A DNA stretch of 64,000 nt from Betaproteobacteria bacterium (lineage in GTDB: Bacteria > Bdellovibrionota_B > Oligoflexia > Silvanigrellales > Silvanigrellaceae), in assembly GCA_016868315.1 (NCBI GenBank), contig VGHE01000002.1, positions 62,001-126,000 on the forward strand, read 5' to 3'. The notes beneath the pieces are model-generated. The model made no database searches, was not told the origin of the DNA, and saw only the letters and a list, made by a program, of their open reading frames with translations. Shown here piece by piece: positions 20,123 to 29,184 of the stretch. Position 1 is the stretch's first letter. Every line of letters starts with the position of its first letter. Made by a program: the position numbers and the translations under genes.

Positions 20123-20736
20123 CCGAGGTAGCAGTAAACCGCACCTACACTTCCAAGGCCAACCAATCCGGCAAGAAAATAAAGGCGGAGTGCATCACGT
20201 TTGACAATTAGTCCAATAGCACCCAACACCAAGCTGATTTGCAGGAAGAGAGTGCCGAAATCAAAGCGGTCTCCGGCCTCTGAAAGTTTGTCTTGCTGAG
20301 CCTCAATTTCCTGTGCTCCAACGACGATGCCCAATTTACCATCGATATCCTGCGCCCAGTTGGCTTCTCCAACTGCCTTGGAGCCACGTAGGATTTCATC
20401 TTTTTCCTTTTTGTAGCGTTGAATTTCAGTCTTTAGGTTGGCCTGGAGCGTGAGCATGGACTGAGTTTTATCGGGTGCAATGGCACCGCCTTGAATGAGC
20501 ACATCAACCAAGTCAGCCTGTCCTTTGACCAACGATTCCTTGATGCTTTTTGACTGGTACCACGCATAGGCCTTGCTCTTTTCATTGCCGAGTTGGATTT
20601 CGTCGTCGCCGAATTTGCCTCCCCCCAGCTCGTTGAGCGCGAGGATGGCCGCAAAAATCGAGAGAGCCAGGCCAAACCAAGCCTCCCAATTCACGCTGCT
20701 CGTGGTTTCAGGGGTCGGCGTTACTGCGTCGCTCAT
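20092..20736 (-). CDS. DUF4337-like membrane protein
   Basis: AWFGLALSIFAAILALNELGGGK... KAYAWYQSKSIKESL... C-terminal TM pair. Confidence 0.75.
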   Translation of the reverse strand: MSDAVTPTPETTSSVNWEAWFGLALSIFAAILALNELGGGKFGDDEIQLGNEKSKAYAWYQSKSIKESLVKGQADLVDVLIQGGAIAPDKTQSMLTLQANLKTEIQRYKKEKDEILRGSKAVGEANWAQDIDGKLGIVVGAQEIEAQQDKLSEAGDRFDFGTLFLQISLVLGAIGLIVKRDALRLYFLAGLVGLGSVGAVYCYLGYKLAFAGGF

Positions 20737-20901
20737 TTCAGTGTCCTTTTGCACATTGTTAATGCGTTAAGTTGTATTTAACTAACTGTAATTATAGGGA
20801 TTAAATTGTGAGCGTCAAGGAAGCTGTCTGCTCCGAAGGAAGGAACTGAGCTATCGTTTTCAAAATAGATGCAAACAATTTTGCTGAGTGAGTGGTGGCC
20901 T

Positions 20902-21747
20902 ATGAAATTGACGACTCGCACGCTTCTGACTTTGTCTCTGATGCTTTCAGGGCTGATGGGATGCAAACCCAAAGCGCCTGCTCCCACTGAGTCCGAAGTT
21001 GAAACCACTGGTTGTCCAACTTCAGGCGCTGGACAGGATCTGCGGCGCACTCGTGCGATGCCTGATTTTGCTCGTGTATCGATGCCAATTTTAGCGCGCA
21101 TTGTGGAACGTGCACAGGACTTTAACAGAGGTGAGCAGGGTACTGCTGCAGCCAAAACATTCGCGCAGCGCGTCACCACCATGCTGCGCAACATGGTGGC
21201 GAGCAACGTTCATCCGCTCGCCTTTTTTGCGACCATTGCAGACTATGAAACCTATGAGACACGCTTGGGTGGTTTTCCCTGGGCTGAAGTCGGCAAACGC
21301 AAATGGAAGGGCTCCGACCTTTACCGTGCTGGCTATTGTGGCAGCGCAACCTGTACCGGAGTTTTTCAGGTTTTGGTCTACGGTGATTGGTTTGGCTGGG
21401 CACAAGATCAAAACGGCAAAGGTGTGGGGATTTGGGGAATGAAGGGAGGTCCAGACTGGACCTCGACCCTGTGGTGGTGGACTAACGGAACCGATAACAA
21501 CTGTACCTGGCTTGCCTCGGGTGCGAACCCCTGCACGGCACCTGGCGTGCGTTGGAGTGTGACGCAGCACGTGCGCAACGGACGGCGTGCTTATGGCCAA
21601 CAGAAGCAATGTGGAGTGGAGTGGGATGCTATGTATTGGTCCTACATGGGCGCCATGAAGAACTCGTCCGACCCACTGGTGAAGAGCGTGACCGATGTGC
21701 GCGAGTTCGCGGAGAAGATTGGCCTATCGAGCAATTCTGCTCCCTAA
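20902..21747 (+). CDS. Hypothetical lipoprotein, possible lysozyme-like fold
   Basis: LMLSGLMGCKPK lipobox; FFATIADYETYETRLGG...CTGVFQV is weakly reminiscent of SLT/GH23 motif spacing. Confidence 0.6.
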   Translation: MKLTTRTLLTLSLMLSGLMGCKPKAPAPTESEVETTGCPTSGAGQDLRRTRAMPDFARVSMPILARIVERAQDFNRGEQGTAAAKTFAQRVTTMLRNMVASNVHPLAFFATIADYETYETRLGGFPWAEVGKRKWKGSDLYRAGYCGSATCTGVFQVLVYGDWFGWAQDQNGKGVGIWGMKGGPDWTSTLWWWTNGTDNNCTWLASGANPCTAPGVRWSVTQHVRNGRRAYGQQKQCGVEWDAMYWSYMGAMKNSSDPLVKSVTDVREFAEKIGLSSNSAP

Positions 21748-21833
21748 GACGGCATTTCTCGGAGATGTCTTTTTTTAGTGCGTGTTGGCTCGTAATCGAT
21801 CAGAGCCGAATCTAGCTAAAACAAGAACCTGTA

Positions 21834-21862
21834 AAATAAAAAAAGCCGGTAGATACCGGCTT
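21834..21862 (-). terminator. Intrinsic terminator for tRNA-Pro
   Basis: On - strand AAGCCGGT-ATCT-ACCGGCTTTTTTTATTTT. Confidence 0.8.
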
Positions 21863-21874
21863 GTAAAAAAAAGA

Positions 21875-21950
21875 TGGTCGGGGCTGTGGGATTCGAACTC
21901 ACGACCCTCTGCTCCCAAAACAGATGCGCTACCACTGCGCTAAGCCCCGA
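21875..21950 (-). tRNA. tRNA-Pro (anticodon UGG), CCA encoded
   Basis: Reverse strand TCGGGGCTTAGCGCAGTGGTAGCGCATCTGTTTTGGGAGCAGAGGGTCGTGAGTTCGAATCCCACAGCCCCGACCA; loop TTTGGGA. Confidence 0.93.
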
Positions 21951-22017
21951 CGCGCCACCGTAGTTGCCATAGTTTCAGATCAAGTGCAAGCTCCCCCTCA
22001 GAAAAAGGGGAGAGCAC

Positions 22018-24327
22018 GTGTCCATTGAGCTGACCGCACTGTTGTCGAAGGTGATTTATGCTTCCCAGGATGGCGCTTTTGTGGTGGCGGAGTTCGTGGA
22101 CTCCAAGTCGGCTAAGCGTTTTCGGGCAAGCGGGAAATCCCTGACCGTGGGGAAGTTCGACTCCCAGCAGCAATACAAGCTCTTTGGTGATTGGGCTCAG
22201 TCGCCCAAATACGGTGAAACATTCCAGGTCATCTACAGCGAACCTCTGCGTCCGCCCACACTGATGGGTGTTATTCCGTTCCTTGTGAACAACGTGAAGG
22301 GGGTTGGTGAGGTTACCGCAAAGAAGTTTCTTGAAGCCCTCGATGTGCGCACGATCGATGAACTGGTTGAGGTCTGCAAAAACCAAAAAGAGAAAGTTTA
22401 TGCATTTTTCAAGAGTAAACGAGACAAAGCGGAGCAGGTCATTTCGCTCATCACGGGCGACGAAGTTTACCGCGCAATCATGGTGTTTTTACACGAACAC
22501 AATATTCCCCCCAATTTCGCTAATCGTATTTATGAGCGCTATGGTTCCGATGCCATCCGCCTGTTGAAGGAAAACCCCTACCGCCTGATTTCGGATTTTC
22601 GAAACGTTGGATTTCTGCGCGCAGATGCCATTGCATTGAAGCTTGGAATCGACCCTCTTTCACGCTTTCGGCTTGAGGCAGCGTTCGTTTACACGCTCGA
22701 ACGCGCTCACGATGACGGCCATTGCTGTTTGCCGCGCGATGTTTTGATTGAAGGTGCGCGCGATGTTCTTGGAGCCAAACGCGATTCTCGTTTTACATTT
22801 GAACTTCTCCTCGGCGAACTTCGCGCTATTTACAAAGAAAATCGCGACAAAGGTGTTGCCAGTTTTGTTCTGCGGCTACCCGAGGGCACAGGCTTCGATG
22901 AAAAATCACTTCAGCCTCTGTTCTATCTCCCTGAGGTGTATGCCCTAGAGAATTCTACTGCTGGGCAGTGTGCAGGTCTTCTGCACAAGAGCGGGATTGG
23001 TGTCGATCCGTTCGAGGCAAAATACCACGCCGGCGAAGTTACACTGCAGGAACTCGTATCCGATATCCCTTGGCAAAAGCTTTCAGAGGAGCAATCTGCA
23101 GCGGTTGAACTGTCTATAGGCTCACGTTTTATGGTGCTCACGGGCGGGCCAGGTTGCGGGAAAACATTTGTCCTCAAGGCGATCTATCGAATCCAAAAGG
23201 CTCTTAAGCGCACCGTTGTTCTATGCGCACCAACTGGCCTAGCTGCCAAGCGCATGACCATGTCCATCGAGGCGCAAGCCTACACGCTTCATAAAACTTT
23301 GCGCATCGGGCAAAGCGAAGACGGTGCTTCCGAGGGAGGCGAGGGCGCTCTTAAAGATGTCGATGTTGTGATTGTCGATGAGGCCTCCATGTTGAGCCTC
23401 GACCTTTTTCAAACCCTGCTCGAAGCCATGGCACCGCAGACACGTTTGATTCTCGTAGGTGACGTCGATCAACTTCCCAGCGTGGGTGCCGGAAACTGCC
23501 TGAGAGATATCATTGCCTCAGGGGAAGTTCCTGTGGCTCGCCTCACCAAGATTTTTAGGCAGTCGAGCGAAAGTCCAATTCCGACAGCCGCTCGTAGCAT
23601 CATCGAGGGCTGCAAACCCGAGTTTGGGCTCACGAGCCGCACGGCGCACCTGCCCGCAAAGAACTCCCTTGTGATGCTGCCTTGCTCAATTCAAACTTTC
23701 GCGGAAATCCTTCTCCCGCTTCTCAAAGAGACCATTCCGCAGATGTATGGTCTAGATGCAGTTCGGGATGTGCAGATCCTCGTACCTATGCGCCGAGGTG
23801 ATGCTGGTCAGGAAAAGATCAATCGACTTTTACAGGCAGAATTGAACCCACCACATCCGGACAAGGAAGAAGCGCAAATCGACGAAGACCTCATTTTGCG
23901 GGTGGGCGATAAGGTCATACAAACGCGCAATAATTACGACAAAGATGTGTTCAACGGTGACCTTGGTTTCATACGCAGCATCCGCGTTGTGCAAAAGAAG
24001 AAAGAGATTGATGTTGCCTTCGACGATCGCATTGTGCGACTTGAAGATGAAGAGATTGATGACTTGAGCTTGTGCTATGCGATGACCGTGCACAAATCTC
24101 AGGGCTCAGAGTTCCCGCTGGTCATTATTCCTATGTTCAGTGCCTATTATACGATGCTCGATCGTAATCTTTTCTACACGGCGCTCACTCGTGCAAGCAA
24201 ACATGCTTTTGTGGTGGGAGAAGAGTGGGCTCTGAAAAAAGCCGTCGCAACTCAAATTGCGTTGAAGCGCTATACAGCGCTCGAACGGCTTATCGGTGAA
24301 GCGCGCGCGCATATTACAGAGAATTGA
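22018..24327 (+). CDS. recD2: RecD2-like SF1 ATP-dependent DNA helicase
   Basis: LTGGPGCGKTFVLKAI Walker A, VIVDEASMLSLDL, LVGDVDQLPSVGAG, YAMTVHKSQGSEFP; N-terminal HhH region; GTG start. Confidence 0.93.
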   Translation: MSIELTALLSKVIYASQDGAFVVAEFVDSKSAKRFRASGKSLTVGKFDSQQQYKLFGDWAQSPKYGETFQVIYSEPLRPPTLMGVIPFLVNNVKGVGEVTAKKFLEALDVRTIDELVEVCKNQKEKVYAFFKSKRDKAEQVISLITGDEVYRAIMVFLHEHNIPPNFANRIYERYGSDAIRLLKENPYRLISDFRNVGFLRADAIALKLGIDPLSRFRLEAAFVYTLERAHDDGHCCLPRDVLIEGARDVLGAKRDSRFTFELLLGELRAIYKENRDKGVASFVLRLPEGTGFDEKSLQPLFYLPEVYALENSTAGQCAGLLHKSGIGVDPFEAKYHAGEVTLQELVSDIPWQKLSEEQSAAVELSIGSRFMVLTGGPGCGKTFVLKAIYRIQKALKRTVVLCAPTGLAAKRMTMSIEAQAYTLHKTLRIGQSEDGASEGGEGALKDVDVVIVDEASMLSLDLFQTLLEAMAPQTRLILVGDVDQLPSVGAGNCLRDIIASGEVPVARLTKIFRQSSESPIPTAARSIIEGCKPEFGLTSRTAHLPAKNSLVMLPCSIQTFAEILLPLLKETIPQMYGLDAVRDVQILVPMRRGDAGQEKINRLLQAELNPPHPDKEEAQIDEDLILRVGDKVIQTRNNYDKDVFNGDLGFIRSIRVVQKKKEIDVAFDDRIVRLEDEEIDDLSLCYAMTVHKSQGSEFPLVIIPMFSAYYTMLDRNLFYTALTRASKHAFVVGEEWALKKAVATQIALKRYTALERLIGEARAHITEN

Positions 24328-25177
24328 GTAATCCCTGAGTTTTCAGAACCTCAAAAACTCTCTCAGCCCAGAGCTTTGCGCCTGCGCCGCGCGGGTGAAG
24401 CTTCATAGGATCCCCCGCTACGGCATCGCGCATCAGTTGCAGATCTGAATTGTTTTTTAAGACATCTTTTCCAACAGTGTAGCTGTCGATGAATACACAG
24501 CTGCGGCCAAGCTCAGCCCGAACGGATTCGTTGGCTGCTTTCAGATTCGAAACGAGGGTTGTTTTGTTTGCGAATTGCCCGAGCCCTTCGGTGGGCGAGA
24601 CAAAAGCGCAGCGTGCACCCGCATTTAAAATGGGTTTAATGAGCCGTGGAAGTTCCGTTTTCACAGAAGCTGGGTCGAAGAAATGGTTGTCGCCGAGTGT
24701 GATGATGTAGAGGTCAATAAACGGATGTTGCGCAATGATGTTGGCAATAGCCTCTGTGCGTTTTCCGGGTTGGGTGCTCGGTGCGCAACTTTTGTCTGCA
24801 CTGTATGCATCACAACCATAAAAGGCGTTCGCTGGAATGGGTGCAAAGCCACCGCTTATCCAGCTTCCGATGCGGCCAGAGCTTGCCGCTCCAAAGTAAC
24901 TCAGCTTTTGTTGCGATGCGTAGCGAATGAGATCTGAGAGTCTTTGTCCGTAGCCACCGGTTGACTGCGAATCTCCGAGGACAGCCACCTCACGGATGGC
25001 AAGGGCTTGCGGCGCACTCGATTGAAGCGACTGATTATCTGGGGCAATCTCGGTTTTGGGGTGATCGGTTGTGCTTCTGTATTTGCAACCCTTAGCCAAT
25101 ATCCCTGCAATGACCGCGATGACCCAGACGAGTTGTGATTTTTTGCGATTTTTCATTGGACTCAACCCCCAACGCAT
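24314..25177 (-). CDS. SGNH/GDSL hydrolase family lipoprotein
   Basis: VAVLGDSQSTGGYGQRL block I, IITLGDNHFF; N-terminal IAGILAKGCKY lipobox. Confidence 0.8.
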   Translation of the reverse strand: MRWGLSPMKNRKKSQLVWVIAVIAGILAKGCKYRSTTDHPKTEIAPDNQSLQSSAPQALAIREVAVLGDSQSTGGYGQRLSDLIRYASQQKLSYFGAASSGRIGSWISGGFAPIPANAFYGCDAYSADKSCAPSTQPGKRTEAIANIIAQHPFIDLYIITLGDNHFFDPASVKTELPRLIKPILNAGARCAFVSPTEGLGQFANKTTLVSNLKAANESVRAELGRSCVFIDSYTVGKDVLKNNSDLQLMRDAVAGDPMKLHPRGAGAKLWAERVFEVLKTQGLLNSL

Positions 25178-25339
25178 CGTGCGAATGCAAGAATCGCGCC
25201 AGGGATATCACCGCGATTTTCATGAGTCGGAACTGAGTAAGGTTTTGTCAGTGTCAAAATGTTGCACAGCAGAGATGTGACCTTGGTGAAATTCGCGCGA
25301 ATATTTGAGCATATCCATCAATGTGGAGTGACACATTTA

Positions 25340-26170
25340 ATGCCTATTTTTTACTCAAAGAGAATTGGGTCAACCGCTCGGCTGGTGTCCGCGAGTGGTT
25401 TGACTTTGCTGTTTTCCGGACCTTCGCTCTGCGCTCAGGCCTTTTCCTTCACGGCAAGCGCTCTCGGTGGATACGAAGTACTCAGCTACCGAGACGATCC
25501 CACGAAATTGAACGGCGGCGCAGTGTCAGCGGGCGATTCCTTCGAACAGGCCTCCTACAAAGGACCTCAGTTTGGTGTCAGTGGGTATGCTGGATTCGCA
25601 GACCTCGATGGATTTGAGCCCATCGCAGGAATTGAGATTCTTTCGAGCCAACTGAAGAAGTCTGCGAGCAGTGAGGGCTACACCACCACCGGGTCGTTCA
25701 ACTTTGTAAACGCCACGCTTGGTTTGGGAGCTCGTGCATGGCTGAGTAGGAGTTTCGCAGTCAACCTGACAGTCGGTTTGTCGCAGGCACTTTCGAATGA
25801 AATGAAGACAACGAAAAAGAGCGAAACCGATTCGAGTTCTTTGGGTGAGATTGATTTCAAATTCAAAAGTCACAAACGCACTGCAATTCAGTTAGGTGGA
25901 GCATTTTCTCCCGGGTTAGAGGGGTTGCTTGTCGGACTTGATTTGCGCTTGGGAAGCGGATGCTTCACATGCTCGTCTGAGAACACTCCGGAACAGCAGC
26001 GAGCTTATTTGACAAGATCTGGTTCGCTCACAGTGGCCTGGATGCTGGGTGGATCGCAGGTGAGTGAACCCAAACCCCAGTTCAACGAGAAATTGAAGAA
26101 AGTTGCGCCGCGCAAGCCAGTTCAGAAAAAGCCGAGCTTGCCGAAGTTTGAGGATGACAGCGATGAGTAA
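25340..26170 (+). CDS. Outer-membrane beta-barrel-like protein
   Basis: Signal peptide ending LCAQAFSF, amphipathic alternating strands, Lys/Pro-rich C-terminal tail. Confidence 0.65.
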   Translation: MPIFYSKRIGSTARLVSASGLTLLFSGPSLCAQAFSFTASALGGYEVLSYRDDPTKLNGGAVSAGDSFEQASYKGPQFGVSGYAGFADLDGFEPIAGIEILSSQLKKSASSEGYTTTGSFNFVNATLGLGARAWLSRSFAVNLTVGLSQALSNEMKTTKKSETDSSSLGEIDFKFKSHKRTAIQLGGAFSPGLEGLLVGLDLRLGSGCFTCSSENTPEQQRAYLTRSGSLTVAWMLGGSQVSEPKPQFNEKLKKVAPRKPVQKKPSLPKFEDDSDE

Positions 26171-27848
26171 AAAGTTTGGAATCAAAAATGGCCTTCACTC
26201 GGTGCGGATGCGTCGGCTGCTGTTGGGTTCAGCTGGAATGATTGCGGCTGCTACCGTTATCCAAAGCTGCTGCGAGATTGGTTCGGCATCAGAAGCTGAG
26301 CAGCTTGCAAGCGCGGATCTCACCTCCTGCTCGGGCAACCATGCAAAGGGTCAAATGTCGGTGGTGCTCTCGAGCAAAGTGGCGCGGTGGGATAATGACC
26401 TGCTCAAGAATACTTGGAATGGTGCGATGAAGACTTTTGTGAGCCCCAAGGTTCTTTCTCTTAAATCGGTGGAATCGGTCGATGGCGAGACCGATACCGT
26501 GCGATTTCTTCAACTCGATGGAAAATTTGGAAACGGCTTGGGTGTGGGTTCGCGAGTCTTGGGTAAGTTGTTTAAGGAAGGCGAAGTTGGCAGTGGACTT
26601 TTGGGTTCGGGTACGCTGACCAATATTCAGGAAGCACTTGAAGTTAAAGCACCGGATCCCACTCTTTCAAAGAAGTTTATTCCGAAAACCAACTTTACGG
26701 GTCTTGAAGAGTTCATGGACATTGGTCACCCGGACGGTGACCTCTCGCAATTTGCAGTGGATACCTTTGATGCAACACAACAATGGGCACCTTCCCAGAC
26801 CCGCTACACTGATGCCATCACATCTCTGAAGACAATCATTCCAGCCACAAATCCAACCAAAATTGTGCGTGTGGCGGTTCTCGATACGGGCATCGATGTG
26901 GATCATCCCGACCTCAAAGACGTGATCGACCGCAACCTGGCCTACAATGGCCTCACAGGAAAAGTAGGTCCACTGGAAGTGGATGATAAGCAGGGTCATG
27001 GAACACATGTGGCTGGTATCATTGCAGGGCAGGGCAAGGGCAAGAGCCAGGGCATGGCAGCCAACGTTCGTGGTGTTGCTGGTGAGTTTCCGAACAACAT
27101 AAGAATCGTTCCGATTAAGGTTTTGGATGACAATGGAACCGGGTCTACAGCAGCCATGAACCGCGGAATTCGCTGGGCGACCAAAAACAACGTCGATGTC
27201 ATTTCAATGAGTCTCGGCAGTGGATCCAATTATGACTGTCTCAAGGATCAGGGGCTCAAGGATCCTGTGATTCAGGAAGCCATCGATAAAGGAATTATTG
27301 TTGTTGCAGCGGCGGGCAACGAATCGTGTCCGCTTGGTGGTGAGTGTAAGGAACAAAATCCCTCTTTCGTGAATTACACTGTGTTGCCCTGCGCTGCAGA
27401 CAATGTTTTGTGTGTTGGATCCAATGATTTTGCAGAGGAACCATCTACGTTCAGTAACTACGCAAGTAATCCGACAGGCAATGCCTCCTACCGCGTTGCT
27501 CCGGATATCACCGCTCCTGGCAGCCGTATTCTCTCAACATATCCTCGCTTGGGTCGATTCACAGATTATAATGGTGTCGCAATCCTGGATGGTACGAGTA
27601 TGGCGACACCATATGTTTCCGGAATTGCCGCTCTGATGAAACTTGCGGAGACTGCGCAATATCCCGTGAATCAGGCCAAATTCAAAGAGTACCTGCAAGA
27701 GGCGGCTTACAAAGGTGGAAAATATCCAACAGAATTCGGTGTAGGTCGTGTCGACATGAAGGCTATGATCGAGAATCGCGCGAACCGCATCAGTGGCAAT
27801 GCGACACGCGTAACGGGCGCTCAGAACAAGGTTGTCTTTGATTATTGA
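26163..27848 (+). CDS. Subtilisin-like S8 serine protease
   Basis: VAVLDTGIDVDHPDL (Asp), GHGTHVAGIIAG (His), DGTSMATPYVSGIAAL (Ser). Confidence 0.97.
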   Translation: MSKKFGIKNGLHSVRMRRLLLGSAGMIAAATVIQSCCEIGSASEAEQLASADLTSCSGNHAKGQMSVVLSSKVARWDNDLLKNTWNGAMKTFVSPKVLSLKSVESVDGETDTVRFLQLDGKFGNGLGVGSRVLGKLFKEGEVGSGLLGSGTLTNIQEALEVKAPDPTLSKKFIPKTNFTGLEEFMDIGHPDGDLSQFAVDTFDATQQWAPSQTRYTDAITSLKTIIPATNPTKIVRVAVLDTGIDVDHPDLKDVIDRNLAYNGLTGKVGPLEVDDKQGHGTHVAGIIAGQGKGKSQGMAANVRGVAGEFPNNIRIVPIKVLDDNGTGSTAAMNRGIRWATKNNVDVISMSLGSGSNYDCLKDQGLKDPVIQEAIDKGIIVVAAAGNESCPLGGECKEQNPSFVNYTVLPCAADNVLCVGSNDFAEEPSTFSNYASNPTGNASYRVAPDITAPGSRILSTYPRLGRFTDYNGVAILDGTSMATPYVSGIAALMKLAETAQYPVNQAKFKEYLQEAAYKGGKYPTEFGVGRVDMKAMIENRANRISGNATRVTGAQNKVVFDY

Positions 27849-27866
27849 GATGGGAATCCTGCAGTA

Positions 27867-27908
27867 CAAAAAAGCCGCGTGAGGCACACTGCATCACGCG
27901 GCTTTTTT
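27867..27908 (+). terminator. Intrinsic terminator after subtilisin gene
   Basis: AAAAAAGCCGCGTGA...TCACGCGGCTTTTTT. Confidence 0.92.
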
Positions 27909-28140
27909 GTTGAGCGCATGTTTGAATTATTTGCGTGATGCAACTGTAACCGTTTGTGCTTGCGCAGAATTTTGCTCTGGCAATAATTCTGTTGCACTTC
28001 TCAGCACACTTCTCAAAGACCCGGGATTCGACGAAATTGCTTGGGAGATAACGCTCTAAATTTATTATTGGTAATTGCGAACGCTTATGGTGGCGTTGAT
28101 TTAATCCGATACACAGAAGGACTTTTTTTGCGAGGAAAAA

Positions 28141-28272
28141 ATGAATATTTTTAATTCCATTATACTGTCGTCGACTTTCGTTCTTATCTCCTGCGGCAGA
28201 ACAAACGAAAGTGAAACGGCTGGCTGGGGAATCAAATCTGCGGCGTATACCTCTAACACTGTGACTCTTTAA
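28141..28272 (+). CDS. Small 43-aa putative lipoprotein
   Basis: ATG after GCGAGGAAAAA; MNIFNSIILSSTFVLISCGRTNESETAGWGIKSAAYTSNTVTL*; lipobox LISC. Below the ORF-track size cutoff. Confidence 0.5.
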   Translation: MNIFNSIILSSTFVLISCGRTNESETAGWGIKSAAYTSNTVTL

Positions 28273-28347
28273 TGTGGCAGTTTGAGTCGGATTTAATCAT
28301 TAAATTCGATGCTGTAAATCGCTGTTGCGTGCGAGAAAGGTGAACTC

Positions 28348-29106
28348 ATGAACATACGTAGAATACTAAGATTCATTTTCCCGGTCATTCCGTTTATGTT
28401 TGCTGCACCTGCACACTCTGCAGAGGTTCAGTCGCAGGTAGGTTTGGCGATCTCGGAGCCGGCCTTGCCCCAATCGACTTTCCAGGGAGCTTCGGGCGAC
28501 ACAGTCTCTCTGGATGTGAAGAAGGCTTTTGGCGTCAGCACGCGCACAACGGTGTATTGGACACCCTATGAAGGGCGCTCCACCAACTACAATTTGGGTT
28601 TGAGCTTAGGATATACATCTGGCTTCGGAAAAATCACCTCCAGTGCAATCGTTGATGGTCAGAAGAGGTCAGGGGACTTTGACACGCAGTTTGAATACGC
28701 CGGATTGGGTTTCAGTAACGGTTTTCTTCTCAAATTAAACCGTAAAACCCAAATGGCCTTTGACTTGGGTCTGGATCTCCTACCATTGACAGCCTCCTAC
28801 AAAGTCGAGAGCAAGGAGGGTACTAAGAAGTATAGTTATCTCAAAGCGATCTCCTGGCATGTCCAAATTGCAAGCTACTTCTCGATGTCGCGCGAAACCG
28901 ATTTTTCGATTTCTTCGCGCTATGAAATGACAAAACTCTTCGACTCCAAAGGCGATTCAGTTCGTATGAATGTTGCACACATCAACCTTGGTTTTAGATA
29001 CAAGTTCGTTTCCGATGCCAACATGAATCCTGAAGTCCGACAAAAGCGTCGTGTACGTACGACTTCGCGTCAACGCCGGGATAGAGAAGTGGCTTATGAG
29101 AATTAA
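28348..29106 (+). CDS. Outer-membrane beta-barrel-like protein
   Basis: Signal peptide ...FMFAAPAHSAE; GLSLGYTSGFGKI, VAHINLGFRYKF strands. Confidence 0.65.
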   Translation: MNIRRILRFIFPVIPFMFAAPAHSAEVQSQVGLAISEPALPQSTFQGASGDTVSLDVKKAFGVSTRTTVYWTPYEGRSTNYNLGLSLGYTSGFGKITSSAIVDGQKRSGDFDTQFEYAGLGFSNGFLLKLNRKTQMAFDLGLDLLPLTASYKVESKEGTKKYSYLKAISWHVQIASYFSMSRETDFSISSRYEMTKLFDSKGDSVRMNVAHINLGFRYKFVSDANMNPEVRQKRRVRTTSRQRRDREVAYEN

Positions 29107-29115
29107 AAAAATTAA

Positions 29116-29153
29116 GGCTCGAGAATTTTGCCTGTCAGCAGAACTCTCGAGCC
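29116..29153 (-). terminator. Probable terminator between convergent genes
   Basis: 9-bp inverted repeat GGCTCGAGA/TCTCGAGCC; on - strand followed by TTAATTTTTTT. Confidence 0.65.
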
Positions 29154-29184
29154 CTCATTGCTTTCGAAGTCGAGCGAAAGAAAT

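Noticed and set aside
21747-21780. Possible terminator AGACGGCATTTCTCGGAGATGTCTTTTTTT after the 20902-21747 gene
   Set aside because: Stem pairing is interrupted and weak; a T-run alone is not enough.
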